Part shown: one piece after another, positions 30,768-38,781 of the stretch
Layout of the letters: every line of letters starts with the position of its first letter
Numbering within the stretch: position 1 is the first letter of the stretch
Source: a virus
Direction: 5' to 3' (one strand)
Length of the DNA stretch: 39,867 nt
IMG/VR virus record: IMGVR_UViG_3300034418_005051
Location: 1-39,867 of that record
The notes under the pieces: model-generated
The model's database searches: none
Told to the model about the DNA's origin: nothing
What the model saw: only the letters and a program-made list of their open reading frames with translations
Translations under genes and position numbers: made by a program

Positions 30768-32507
30768 TTAGCCCCCAAGTCCTGCTAAAATTGATGCTAA
30801 ATCTGGTGCTTGTTGAGGGACTCCACCAGAAGGTAATCCAGGAGTGGCTGGGGACGGGGGAGCCTGTTCAACTGGGCCTTGTGTGCCTGGTGGAGTCATC
30901 TCTGGCTGCATTGGTTGTTCAGGGGCCTCAGGAGGTGTAAACACGGCCAACGCAGCAGCCTCTATGCTGTCACCCTTTTGTCTGCGTTCAATAACATCAG
31001 CAATCTTTTGGATTAAGCTAGAAGGATCTTGACCTTGGCTAGCCATAGCAGGAATTGCTTGCGCAGTTGCTGTAATAGCAGCGCTTAGGTTATCACGCAT
31101 TTTTTCAACTTCAATACGTTGTTCTTCTTGTGATACGTTCAAACTCCAGTTAAGTTCTCTACGAACAAAGTCTTTAGATACAAGATCTGCACCTAAGGCT
31201 TGAAGAGAGAATATCAAGGCACGCGATGGGTCAAGACCAGCCATCAAGCCGTAGCGAACTTCAATTGTGTGATCGCCTTTAATGTCCTTGCTTGGCATGT
31301 ACTTTAACTCGTACGGAGTACCCTGCGATACGCCTCTGACACTTTTCTCTTCATTAAAGAGTTTTTCATCCATATCATAGCACATCCCAATAACTTCTTC
31401 GAATGTCTCAGCAAGGATGATTTGACCAGCCTTGATTTGAGAATCGAAAGCACCGAGAAGTGCCTGGACACCTTGACCAGTAATAATACTTGCGTCAATG
31501 TTTCCAGTTCTACCTTCAGGATAGCGAGCACCAAGACGTAGTTCTGCTTGTAGTGCTGCTTGTTCCTGAAAAGCTCCTTGTGGTATATCTAATCTTACTC
31601 TGCCAATACCTTGTGGGTTAGCGGTTCGGATTACTGCATCAGGACCCATTGGCATATCTAGAACATCGTTTGGCACAACTAATGGAGCTTGTACTGATTT
31701 TTCAGCAGCTTCCATAGCTAAGTTTGCAAAACGAGCACGTGCTAGTTGAACATACAACACATCATCAAATTGTCCACGAGCTTCATCATCAATACCTGGA
31801 CGGCGTGCAACCTTTACAGTCATGCTACCTGTAATATTATTCGCAGCATTTAATATAAGATTATTACGACTTGGTACGAAAAGAACAGTTATATCTTTAT
31901 CAGTGTAACGAATCATCTCTACAAGTGCGCTTGTATCTTGATTGAAACCAAGTCTACCCAGAAGATCCCCCGCATATTCTGGGTATTCATTGGCAAGTTC
32001 ACCAATTGTTTTCATGTATCGTTTGGCATACGCCACACATCGGCCGAACCTGTCAAATTCTGGGTAAGCCCCCATTGGATCTTCGACGCGAATGCGTGGC
32101 AAATTTGTTTCAAAATCTGGCTCTACGTGGATTGGTAGGAAGCCATAAGAAAAATACCAGTCAGCACCCCAGTACATCTGAGATTGTAGGCGTGAGGTGT
32201 AAATGTAATTGTTAGCAATCATACTACGCTTATCAGCAAAAGCCTTAGCTCTGTCAGATGTAGTGTTGCTTGTACTGCAGTTAAATGATGGTAATGGTGC
32301 TAGAACCTCAGCTAAGTCACGAGCAGCAACATCAACAAAGTTTGCAACCATTGCACTTTGCATACCTTCAGGGAACATGTCTGGGAATACCTCAGTCATT
32401 CTTCCCTTACGAACAGCAAGCAAGTCAGACATGCGCGCATCGCGGTTGCGATTACGCTCTTTCATGTTTTGCACTCGCCGTGCAATTGTTTCGATATCGA
32501 ACGCCAT
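30768..32507 (-). CDS. Portal protein
   Basis: A 579-aa portal with MAFDIETIARRVQNMKERNR, ADWYFSYGFLPIHVEPDFET, IRVEDPMGAYPEFDRFGRCV, GRTGNIDASIITGQGVQALL and IILAETFEEVIGMCYDMDEK. These are characteristic of the alpha-helical crown/stem of podovirus-like portals. The C-terminal 55 residues are Pro/Gln/Gly-rich. The frame is open further upstream inside the terminase gene, but AGGATA lies directly before ATGATG (32505-32510), so the start is one of those two ATGs. It follows TerL by four bases, forming the packaging machine. Confidence 0.85.
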   Translation of the reverse strand: MAFDIETIARRVQNMKERNRNRDARMSDLLAVRKGRMTEVFPDMFPEGMQSAMVANFVDVAARDLAEVLAPLPSFNCSTSNTTSDRAKAFADKRSMIANNYIYTSRLQSQMYWGADWYFSYGFLPIHVEPDFETNLPRIRVEDPMGAYPEFDRFGRCVAYAKRYMKTIGELANEYPEYAGDLLGRLGFNQDTSALVEMIRYTDKDITVLFVPSRNNLILNAANNITGSMTVKVARRPGIDDEARGQFDDVLYVQLARARFANLAMEAAEKSVQAPLVVPNDVLDMPMGPDAVIRTANPQGIGRVRLDIPQGAFQEQAALQAELRLGARYPEGRTGNIDASIITGQGVQALLGAFDSQIKAGQIILAETFEEVIGMCYDMDEKLFNEEKSVRGVSQGTPYELKYMPSKDIKGDHTIEVRYGLMAGLDPSRALIFSLQALGADLVSKDFVRRELNWSLNVSQEEQRIEVEKMRDNLSAAITATAQAIPAMASQGQDPSSLIQKIADVIERRQKGDSIEAAALAVFTPPEAPEQPMQPEMTPPGTQGPVEQAPPSPATPGLPSGGVPQQAPDLASILAGLGG

Positions 32508-32514
32508 CATTATC

Positions 32515-34386
32515 CTATTCGTACTGTGAGAATTCGTAATCATTAACGTTCATAACGTAACGATTTTCGAGCTGTCTTCGGGTAGCCCATCTATTATTGA
32601 GATGGCTCTGATTGATACGTGCATTAGAGATAATTTCTTTAGCGCGTAGTTCACAGAACCAGAGAGCCATAACGCAGTCTGTTGGACCACGTGTATCAGG
32701 TCTCCATGTGATGAGTTGCTGTATAAGGGCTTTGATACCCTCAGATCCATCTTGGCTAGGAAGCTCTATTAGGTTATCGTCTTGGTGTGTACCATTACGT
32801 ACGCTACCAAACAAGCCTGACATAGCAGCCACACCGAATGATGTGTCCCACTTATTCTTGCCTGTGAACTGGGATGAAAACTTCACACCATGTGAGGCAA
32901 GGTATTGCTGTAAATCTAAATCCAGAGAGTAAGCCTTCTGGTGGGCATTGATCTCAATACGTAATTCTTGAGGTTGATACTTCTCGACCCAGTTCTCTAT
33001 AAGTTCTTGTACCTTCTGAGGAGTAGGGTCTTTCATGTTCTCTACATCCAAGATGTAGCGATTACGTGTATTACGATCTACAGTAACTATTACTGCTGCA
33101 GTATTACCACTCATAGCAGGGTCTAAGCCCATGATGGTATACCAAGCGCCCATCTCCCGAGGGTGTCCTGCCGTTCCTGCTTTTAGCGGTCCGCGCTTTC
33201 GCATCCTATTGATAGAACCTTGGACGGCAGCAGGTGGGAAAATTGAATCCTCTTGTACGTCTTGCTGTTGGTAGACAAGAGCCCAAGCACTCGGGCTAAC
33301 TTCAGAGCGTCTCCTGAACAGAGCGGGGCCATCCCATTTGGGGTAGAGACCGTCCTCATCAGGTAGTACGCCTTCATCAGAACCCTCCCAGGGTATATGG
33401 CTTTTAGGCCACAAGGTGACCCACTGTTTTGGATCTTCATAAAACTCTAGAACTGCAGGCATCGAGAAATACGTAAAAGGTGTCTTGCCGCCAACCCAAT
33501 GCTCAGGGCTACGAATCTCTCGATAAAGATCATTTGCCGCTATGCGGGTTCCTACAATAAGGAGTTTACCATTATCACCAAGACGGGTAACTACATCTCG
33601 TTGGAGCCAGAGGAGTTGTTTCTCCCACTCATGCGCGTTTGAAGTCGTAACAACGTCGTCCAAGATGATGAGGTTGGAACGGGCTCCAGTAATCTGGCCA
33701 CCAATACCGAGCGCTTGTACCGTCGGATCCTTTTCGGTAGAATCACGAGAGAGGTAAATGCGATCAGCCTTCCAAGTATCCGCATCCTCTTTCCACCCCC
33801 CAGTAGAACCATATACGGCTTGAAGCTTAGACCAGCGCTCATGACTTAGGCGCTGCTTGATGGAGTAGAGATACTCCTTAGCGCGCTCTTGAGTCTTAGA
33901 GACGATAGTAATCTTGATATTCGGATCCATAGCAATCCGATAGACACAGTAGTTGACCGTGATGACGGTAGACTTGGCATGCTCAGGAGGTACGTTAATC
34001 AGCAGGCGTTTAGAACTTGCTGGTTCATAAGTCATGGCTGGGTGTGTCCAGGAAGGGGTACGTCCCTCAAGGACGTCAATCCAGGATCTATGATGCTCGA
34101 AGATGGGGGAGTCTAAGAACTCTTTCGAGAACTCCTCAAAGCCAATCTTAAACTTAGCATCACCTGAGACGATACTCAGGGTTTTCTCACCTTCAGACTT
34201 GGCAGCCTCAAGGTTTTTCATAAAGGTGGCATCCTTACGCCAGTCTTTCATGACGTCAGGTTTGCGGTCAGCCTTGGCTATAGCGTCCTGTAAGGACAGT
34301 CCTTGGCGAACAAAATCTAATACTTTGGCCTTAGCCTCTTTCAGCTTAGCCACATTGTGGTGTTCACTACCACCCTTGGCAGCCAT
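32515..34386 (-). CDS. terL: Terminase large subunit (ATPase and nuclease)
   Basis: A 623-aa packaging motor. The N-terminal ATPase shows a deviant Walker A, VPPEHAKST (132-140), and Walker B, NLIILDD (238-244). The nuclease domain starts at IMGLDPAMSG (D422) and includes LRIEINAHQ (E478). Residues 1-60 form a basic helical start that resembles small-terminase DNA-binding helices (VRQGLSLQDAIAKADRKPDV). No separate small-terminase gene is visible, so that part may serve its role. GGAGG lies 7 bases before the ATG. This is the first late gene. Confidence 0.9.
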   Translation of the reverse strand: MAAKGGSEHHNVAKLKEAKAKVLDFVRQGLSLQDAIAKADRKPDVMKDWRKDATFMKNLEAAKSEGEKTLSIVSGDAKFKIGFEEFSKEFLDSPIFEHHRSWIDVLEGRTPSWTHPAMTYEPASSKRLLINVPPEHAKSTVITVNYCVYRIAMDPNIKITIVSKTQERAKEYLYSIKQRLSHERWSKLQAVYGSTGGWKEDADTWKADRIYLSRDSTEKDPTVQALGIGGQITGARSNLIILDDVVTTSNAHEWEKQLLWLQRDVVTRLGDNGKLLIVGTRIAANDLYREIRSPEHWVGGKTPFTYFSMPAVLEFYEDPKQWVTLWPKSHIPWEGSDEGVLPDEDGLYPKWDGPALFRRRSEVSPSAWALVYQQQDVQEDSIFPPAAVQGSINRMRKRGPLKAGTAGHPREMGAWYTIMGLDPAMSGNTAAVIVTVDRNTRNRYILDVENMKDPTPQKVQELIENWVEKYQPQELRIEINAHQKAYSLDLDLQQYLASHGVKFSSQFTGKNKWDTSFGVAAMSGLFGSVRNGTHQDDNLIELPSQDGSEGIKALIQQLITWRPDTRGPTDCVMALWFCELRAKEIISNARINQSHLNNRWATRRQLENRYVMNVNDYEFSQYE

Positions 34387-34636
34387 ATAAAACCTCCAAT
34401 ATATCCCCCCTTCGTTCGGCGCTCCCTAAGAGCGCCTCACTACCCCCCTGCGAGGCGGCAATAAAGCCGCCGAGCTGGTAACTCGCTAGGGACTTCCGCT
34501 CGTTACCCCTATATATATACTAACCCGTTCAAATAGCAAAACCGAACGATACGACTTTTCATAGTATATCAAATACCGCTCTGACCAGCACTTTTGTAAT
34601 ACTGGGAAAATATTTAGAGGCGATAGTATAATACTT
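34387..34636 (-). promoter_or_regulatory. Late-operon leader with hairpins
   Basis: No gene. Just upstream of terL are two perfect hairpins: GGCGCTC/GAGCGCC (34418-34436) and GGCGGC/GCCGCC with an AATAAA loop (34454-34471). Further upstream (34511-34635) the DNA is AT-rich with several -10-like hexamers on the minus strand, e.g. TATACT (34563-34568) and a TATATATA run at 34512-34519. No -35 element is convincing, which would fit a phage-specific factor such as the sigma-like protein. The promoter is not pinned down. Confidence 0.4.
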
Positions 34637-34743
34637 AGCGCGCAGCGCTATAAGAACTGGGGTCGCGCTAGCGACCACCATTTGGGGGTCTGGGGGCGTG
34701 CCCCCAGCGGGGTCTGGGGCGGAGCCCCAGCGCGTGGCACGCG
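34637..34743. repeat. Array of five hairpins with a tandem repeat
   Basis: In 107 bases there are five adjacent inverted repeats: AGCGC/GCGCT (34637-34649), GTCGC/GCGAC (34662-34675), CTGGGGGC/GCCCCCAG (34690-34707), CTGGGGC/GCCCCAG (34714-34730) and CGCGTG/CACGCG (34731-34743). The third and fourth belong to a direct repeat starting GGGGTCTGGGG. It lies between the terminator of the preceding gene and the late promoter region. It could insulate transcription, act as a replication or packaging recognition site, or be a mobile REP-like element. Confidence 0.75.
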
Positions 34744-34753
34744 TGCGAGCGCA

Positions 34754-34790
34754 TAAAAAAACCCCCACGCGGGGTTTACCGCGTAGGGGT
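34754..34790 (-). terminator. Rho-independent terminator after the 34791-35213 gene
   Basis: On the minus strand the arm ACCCCTACGCGG (34779-34790) pairs with the complementary arm at 34761-34772, with one mismatch in 12 and a 6-base loop, and is followed by seven T (34754-34760). It begins right at the stop codon of the gene. The CCCTACGCG arm sequence recurs in the plus-strand terminator at 39649. Confidence 0.9.
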
Positions 34791-35213
34791 CTATCCGCGT
34801 GAAAGGATTTCGGAGAGCAGTTTCGCCACGCTGTCAAGGTCGAGCGTTTGTGGCTTGGCTTTTGCTTCCGCCTTCTTTGGCTTCGCTGGGGTCTGCGCGT
34901 TCTTTATCGCTTGCGCTTCCTCTTGGCTATCTGCCCACACTTCGCGTGTTTTCTTGGGCTTGTCCGTTCCCTTCTTGGCGATAGCGGTTGAGAACGCGAA
35001 CGCGCTCACAAGTGCCTTGAGCGCGCCATAATCGCTTGAGTCTTCGTCTGCGCGCTCAGATAGCGCGTTTAGGCTTTGCCCTACGCTCGCGAGAAGTTGC
35101 GCTGGCGTTCCGTTTTTTTCTAGTGCGCTTGCAATTCGGTTTGTCGCGCTCTTTGCGCTTTCCGCGCTAAGTGCGAACGGGGCGAGCATTTCGGAGATTT
35201 GGTTCTTTTCCAT
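34791..35213 (-). CDS. Hypothetical helical protein, first minus-strand gene
   Basis: A 140-aa helical protein: EKNQISEMLAPFALSAESAK, SLNALSERADEDSSDYGALK, then a Lys/Pro/Ala-rich hinge (TPAKPKKAEAKAKPQ) and DSVAKLLSEILSRG at the end. The gene has its own terminator and the CACACGAAAGG ribosome-site module (35217-35232). It stands alone between two control regions, so it is probably expressed early and may be regulatory or a host-takeover factor. I do not recognise the family. Confidence 0.75.
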   Translation of the reverse strand: MEKNQISEMLAPFALSAESAKSATNRIASALEKNGTPAQLLASVGQSLNALSERADEDSSDYGALKALVSAFAFSTAIAKKGTDKPKKTREVWADSQEEAQAIKNAQTPAKPKKAEAKAKPQTLDLDSVAKLLSEILSRG

Positions 35214-35493
35214 TTTCGTGCCTTTCGTGTGGTTTGTGTTGGTTCGGTTGAGCCAACAGGGAGAACTTTACTCTCTTTTGAGAATAAAGCAACAACCCTA
35301 GAAATTAGCCTTCTGACCTGCGGTTTTCTCTCTCTCTTGATCCATTTTTTAACTTCTTTTCTTTGCTCTCTTTTAGGTGTTTTGGGTTTTTCGTTTTGTA
35401 GGTGGGTGAGTGGGTGCGTATGTGGGTGCGTGCGTATTGATCATTGAAAGTCGCCACGCGGATCCACGAGCGCACCAGCGCACGGGCAATTCA
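35214..35493. promoter_or_regulatory. Divergent intergenic region, left part
   Basis: No convincing gene. The 35260-35400 part is AT-rich and purine/pyrimidine skewed and probably contains the promoter of the minus-strand gene, e.g. TTGCTT then a 16-base spacer then TAAAGT on that strand (weak). From 35396 there is a G/T-rich run of GGGTG-type repeats (ttgtaggtggg, gtgggtg, gtgcgtgcg). The first 11 bases of this run recur inverted at 39786-39796. Low helical stability and repeats would suit a replication start or activator site, but nothing proves it. Confidence 0.35.
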
Positions 35494-35584
35494 TACACAC
35501 ACGCGGTATATTGCTTGCCGTCATACGAACGCACTTGTTTACACACACGCGGTACATACATTGTCGTCATACGCACGTGCGCAC
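35494..35584 (+). repeat. Two direct repeats, 46-base period
   Basis: Copy 1 (35494-35534) and copy 2 (35540-35584) share TACACACACGCGGTA at 46-base spacing, followed in each by TG-C/T-CGTCATACG and a GCAC end. They lie 50 bases upstream of the plus-strand promoter. Repeats of this size and position fit binding sites for a regulator or replication initiator. Confidence 0.7.
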
Positions 35585-35630
35585 AGTTTTTCTTCACGGG
35601 CGCAAGGTAATCGGAACTCAGAGAGGGTTC

Positions 35631-35658
35631 TTGACTTCTGAAACCAAAGTGCTAGGCT
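35631..35658 (+). promoter_or_regulatory. Promoter of the plus-strand operon
   Basis: TTGACT (35631-35636), a 16-base spacer and TAGGCT (35653-35658) give a good sigma-70-type promoter. It is the only such element ahead of the rightward genes and lies about 90 bases before the first ATG. Confidence 0.65.
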
Positions 35659-35665
35659 GTTCTCA

Positions 35666-35730
35666 GAAGGAAAATCCTTCACCCGACAGGTTCGTAGGGT
35701 TTAATTCCATTTCCCTTCAAGCCTGTCGGG
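35666..35730 (+). promoter_or_regulatory. Structured 5' leader of the plus-strand operon
   Basis: Right after the expected start site the RNA can form GAAGG-AAAAT-CCTTC (35666-35680). Next comes a 9-bp perfect pairing CCCGACAGG (35682-35690) with CCTGTCGGG (35722-35730) around a 31-base loop. The ribosome site (CACACGAAAGGAA, 35733-35745) follows at once. Two consecutive 5' hairpins suggest mRNA stabilisation or regulated translation. No known riboswitch class is recognised. Confidence 0.6.
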
Positions 35731-35749
35731 ATCACACGAAAGGAACATC

Positions 35750-35938
35750 ATGTATCTATCCGACCTCGACATTGTTGCTATTTCCATAGCACTCGTGTCG
35801 TTAATGGCTCTCGTAATCACGAGTGCCGTTGCTAACGCAAGACTCACACGCCAGCGTGACGAGTGGCGTCGTGAAGCATTGAACCTTCAGCGAGTAATGG
35901 ACTCGTTGTCGCCCATCACACGAAAGGAAAACGCATGA
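35750..35938 (+). CDS. Small single-pass membrane protein
   Basis: A 62-aa protein: short N-terminus, one membrane helix (VAISIALVSLMALVITSAVA, residues 9-28) and a basic amphipathic C-terminal helix (RLTRQRDEWRREALNLQRVM). It is the first gene of the operon that carries the amidoligase, overlapping it by 4 bases. It may anchor a partner at the membrane or change the envelope. No family is recognised. Confidence 0.75.
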   Translation: MYLSDLDIVAISIALVSLMALVITSAVANARLTRQRDEWRREALNLQRVMDSLSPITRKENA

Positions 35939-37509
35939 CCAACTCATATCCACCCGACCTACCCCCCGAAATACACTTCTCGTGGGGTGTCACAGGTGTC
36001 GGCGCATGTGCCAGATGCCGAGATATTCGCACGCTCATAGTTCACTCTGCTCTTCACACGGCAGATGAGTGTGAGCCATTATGCTTAGAGTGCCTTCACT
36101 CGGCACTTACAACTTTCTGTTCAGACGCTCGCTCAAAGATGTGGGAGTTTGAACAAAACGGAGCGCGCATTGAAGATACTCCTGAGTATCAAGTGGCAAA
36201 GGCTACTTACGACACCTATTACGAGGTAATAGATGTGTTGATGAATAATCGCGCTCGTATCCAGCACACACGAGAGGAAGTCCTAGCACACGAACAAGGT
36301 TGTAAAGCCTGTGCGTGCTTCGGCTCTAACCTTGTTTTCGCTATATCGTATTATGACCACAGCATTACAGGTAGGGTTCACGAGAACTGTGCTAGTCGTT
36401 GCTCTTGTTGTGATAAGAACTACTATCGTCCATTTTCGCGTGGAGTTGGCGGTTATTTCGAACTAAATCGCGTAATGAGGGAACGAGGCGCTCTTTCACG
36501 AATATGCCAAGAGTGTTTTGATGAACTTCGCATAGAGGACTCACACATGCTGTGTGACTGTGGCAATTGGGATACAGAGGAACGCATGTTTGAAGCGTGG
36601 GATAATCTCTACTGCCGAGGGTGTTCTTCCAATATAGATGACTGCGACTATTGCGGTGAACTACGCTGGACAGATGGCGACCATACATGCGACGAAGAAA
36701 GTCGAGTTATCAAGAGTTATGACTTCGTGCCTAGCGGTGGCTTCGTGTTTCATGGTGATAGCCCACTTAATCACTATCTAGGGTTCGAACTCGAGGTCGA
36801 ACTACCGAGCGGTGATAGCCTCAAGCCTATCGCTTCACAGACAAATGACTTAATCGGTGAGCGTGGTTTTCTCAAGTATGACGGCTCGCTTGATAACGGC
36901 TTCGAGTTAGTCACCATGCCACACACACTTGAGGAATACATGAGCAAGTTCCCGTTCACGGCACTTGACGAACTCCGCGAGAGCGGTTTTCGCTCATGGG
37001 ATACCGATACATGTGGCTTCCATATCCATGTATCACGAGCCACATTCGGTATGCGCTTGAAGGATACAAAACCTACACAGGGTCGCAAAGACGCACACAT
37101 GCTCCGCTTTACGAAACTCATCTACGATAATCGTAGGCAAGTTAAGCGTATCGCAGGTAGAAGTTCCGATAGGTGGGCTTCGTTTGATGATGTAGGTCGT
37201 TTGACCGATAAAATCAAGACAGGTCATCAGGTAAATGGCAGATACTCCGCAGTAAATATCTCATCTAAGCGCACACTCGAGATCCGTGTGTTCAAGGGTT
37301 CTCTCAATGTGAGCCGAGTGAAGGCATACCTTCAGTTCGTTCACAGCACAGTCGAGTATACACGGGAGCTTCATGTAAGCCCTAATGATAACAACCTGAT
37401 GTGGCGTAGATACACGGGTTGGCTTCACAAGAACGAACAGCAGTATCCCGAGTTGGTATCCCTACTCGGCAACCTACCCGAAAGACGCTCTGATGAAGGG
37501 GGCAACTAG
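35935..37509 (+). CDS. Amidoligase (COOH-NH2 ligase) with N-terminal zinc knuckles
   Basis: A 524-aa protein. The C-terminal half has the glutamine-synthetase-like amidoligase plan: YLGFELEVEL (281-290), LKYDGSLDNGFELVTMPHT (313-331), TCGFHIHVSRATF (359-371) and RYSAVNISSKRTLEIRVFKG (436-455), giving metal/ATP-binding Glu, Asp, His and Arg residues. The N-terminal 250 residues contain about nine Cys pairs (e.g. CARC, CLEC, CKAC, CQEC, CDC, CRGC, CDYC), likely several zinc ribbons or knuckles. The family joins a carboxylate to an amine using ATP. The product here is unknown. The class II amidotransferase directly downstream should supply ammonia. The ribosome site is the CACACGAAAGG module. 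Confidence 0.85.
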   Translation: MTNSYPPDLPPEIHFSWGVTGVGACARCRDIRTLIVHSALHTADECEPLCLECLHSALTTFCSDARSKMWEFEQNGARIEDTPEYQVAKATYDTYYEVIDVLMNNRARIQHTREEVLAHEQGCKACACFGSNLVFAISYYDHSITGRVHENCASRCSCCDKNYYRPFSRGVGGYFELNRVMRERGALSRICQECFDELRIEDSHMLCDCGNWDTEERMFEAWDNLYCRGCSSNIDDCDYCGELRWTDGDHTCDEESRVIKSYDFVPSGGFVFHGDSPLNHYLGFELEVELPSGDSLKPIASQTNDLIGERGFLKYDGSLDNGFELVTMPHTLEEYMSKFPFTALDELRESGFRSWDTDTCGFHIHVSRATFGMRLKDTKPTQGRKDAHMLRFTKLIYDNRRQVKRIAGRSSDRWASFDDVGRLTDKIKTGHQVNGRYSAVNISSKRTLEIRVFKGSLNVSRVKAYLQFVHSTVEYTRELHVSPNDNNLMWRRYTGWLHKNEQQYPELVSLLGNLPERRSDEGGN

Positions 37510-37511
37510 TT

Positions 37512-38387
37512 ATGTGTATGTTATGTGTAATACCACCGAACACTATCCCATCACGGGATAAGTTAGAAAACTCTGCGCTCAACAACCCACATGGGTTCGG
37601 TTTCGCTATCGTTGTGCCTGAGGAAAATCGTATCATCTGCGAGCGTAGTATGAGCGCAGACGAAAGCATTAACCGCTTCCTTGAGTTGCGTGGTAAGTAT
37701 CAGACGGGCTATGCCATGTGGCACGCTCGTATTGCTACGAGTGGCAAGATAGATATATCTAACTGCCACCCGTTCCTGCTACCTGATAGCGAGCACCCAA
37801 ACACTACCTATGTAGGACACAATGGTATGCTTGATGTCTACGAAGCCAAAGACGAAGTGCGTAGTGACACACGCATATTCGTAGAGGACTTAATTCCTGC
37901 TCTTGGTGGCGTGACCGCGCTCGATAACATTCAAATATTCACCATGCTTGACGAGTTCACACGCGGATCAAAGGTGTGTATTCTTACAGTTCACCCAAAG
38001 GCTGAGTATCAGATGTATCTATTCCACGAGGAAGCAGGTCACACAGACGAGGACAAAGTGTGGTGGTCGAATAAGTCGTGCGAACTAGATACCAAAAGTC
38101 TTTACAACGGCTACTACGACTATGGCTACGCAGGAGCTTTCGTTAAAGACGGCAAGGAAGGCGTGGAAGCGTATTACAACTGGTATGTATGCCAAACATG
38201 TAAGCACGAGTTCGACTGGGAAACCGAGTGTCCTGATGACTACTGCCCCAAGTGCCGAACCTGCCTTATGTGTGAGTCAAGCGAGGCGGTGTGCTTCTGC
38301 TATCGCCCTGAGAGCAAAAAGAAAACAGACTATGACCGACCTCATAGGTCATACTACGCACCTGAAGGGGGGTGGGCTATATCATGA
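37512..38387 (+). CDS. Class II glutamine amidotransferase with C-terminal zinc ribbon
   Basis: A 291-aa Ntn hydrolase: MCMLCVIPPN with Cys2 as nucleophile, NNPHGFGFAIV (24-34), MWHARIATSGKIDISNCHPF (69-88) and YVGHNGMLDVY (100-110). All are standard class II GATase motifs (R-T/A-x-G, N-x-HPF, GHNG). The domain releases ammonia from glutamine. The C-terminus adds a Cys-rich part (CQTCKHEF, CPKCRTCLMC, CFC; 227-263), probably zinc-binding. It starts two bases after the amidoligase stop, so the two are almost certainly one functional pair. Confidence 0.9.
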   Translation: MCMLCVIPPNTIPSRDKLENSALNNPHGFGFAIVVPEENRIICERSMSADESINRFLELRGKYQTGYAMWHARIATSGKIDISNCHPFLLPDSEHPNTTYVGHNGMLDVYEAKDEVRSDTRIFVEDLIPALGGVTALDNIQIFTMLDEFTRGSKVCILTVHPKAEYQMYLFHEEAGHTDEDKVWWSNKSCELDTKSLYNGYYDYGYAGAFVKDGKEGVEAYYNWYVCQTCKHEFDWETECPDDYCPKCRTCLMCESSEAVCFCYRPESKKKTDYDRPHRSYYAPEGGWAIS

Positions 38388-38587
38388 TAACCGAGAGCAA
38401 ACTCATAACCGCGCTTATCAACGCTGGTTTAACTTATTCACCTGAAGCGGGTGACCCGTATCCAATGCGCCGAGTTCCGTGTGCTGATGTGGTGAAAGTT
38501 GTTTCACACTTTCTCATGGAAGCAGGTGTAGAGGTCAAGCAAGACCTTGAGCCAAAACACAGCGAGAAAGCGAAGTGGTCACTATGA
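38384..38587 (+). CDS. Small hypothetical protein
   Basis: A 67-aa protein, MITESKLITALINAGLTYSP, ADVVKVVSHFLMEAGVEVKQ, helical and soluble. It is coupled to the amidotransferase by ATGA (38384-38387). A GTG four codons upstream is less likely. I do not recognise it. Position alone suggests it supports or receives the amidoligase reaction. Confidence 0.65.
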   Translation: MITESKLITALINAGLTYSPEAGDPYPMRRVPCADVVKVVSHFLMEAGVEVKQDLEPKHSEKAKWSL

Positions 38588-38781
38588 CACGCACTTGGAA
38601 ACCTGTTCCGCCCACGCCGTTCTACCTGAGCAAACGCGCAGAGTGGTTTCGGCGTGAGGCGGAGAAAGCACTTCTGCGTGGAGAAAAGACAAACGCACAT
38701 CATCTCACTATGCGAGCGCAGGAATACTCTGCGCTTGCTGGTGAACTAGAACTAGGAGATACACATGCCCAAACAAGTTGA
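38584..38781 (+). CDS. Small basic helical protein
   Basis: A 65-aa protein, MTRTWKPVPPTPFYLSKRAE and helical EWFRREAEKALLRGEKTNAH, then LAGELELGDTHAQTS. Coupled to the previous gene by ATGA at 38584. The Pro-rich start and amphipathic helix fit a peptide that binds a partner. No family recognised. Confidence 0.6.
   Translation: MTRTWKPVPPTPFYLSKRAEWFRREAEKALLRGEKTNAHHLTMRAQEYSALAGELELGDTHAQTS

Noticed and set aside
34559-34837. Minus-strand frame of 92 codons across the hairpin array
   Set aside because: It runs through a strong terminator and five hairpins, with no family match, so it is not a likely gene.
35494-35584. Possible CRISPR array
   Set aside because: Only two units, no constant spacer length pattern beyond one interval, and no cas genes.
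35691-35730. Possible tRNA-like TPsiC arm (GGTTCG) in the plus-strand leader
   Set aside because: No acceptor stem, D arm or anticodon arm can be built around it.
35373-35789. Several open frames through the G/T- and C/A-rich repeats of the divergent region
   Set aside because: Translations are low-complexity His/Thr/Arg, caused by repeats, and they cross the promoter and leader.
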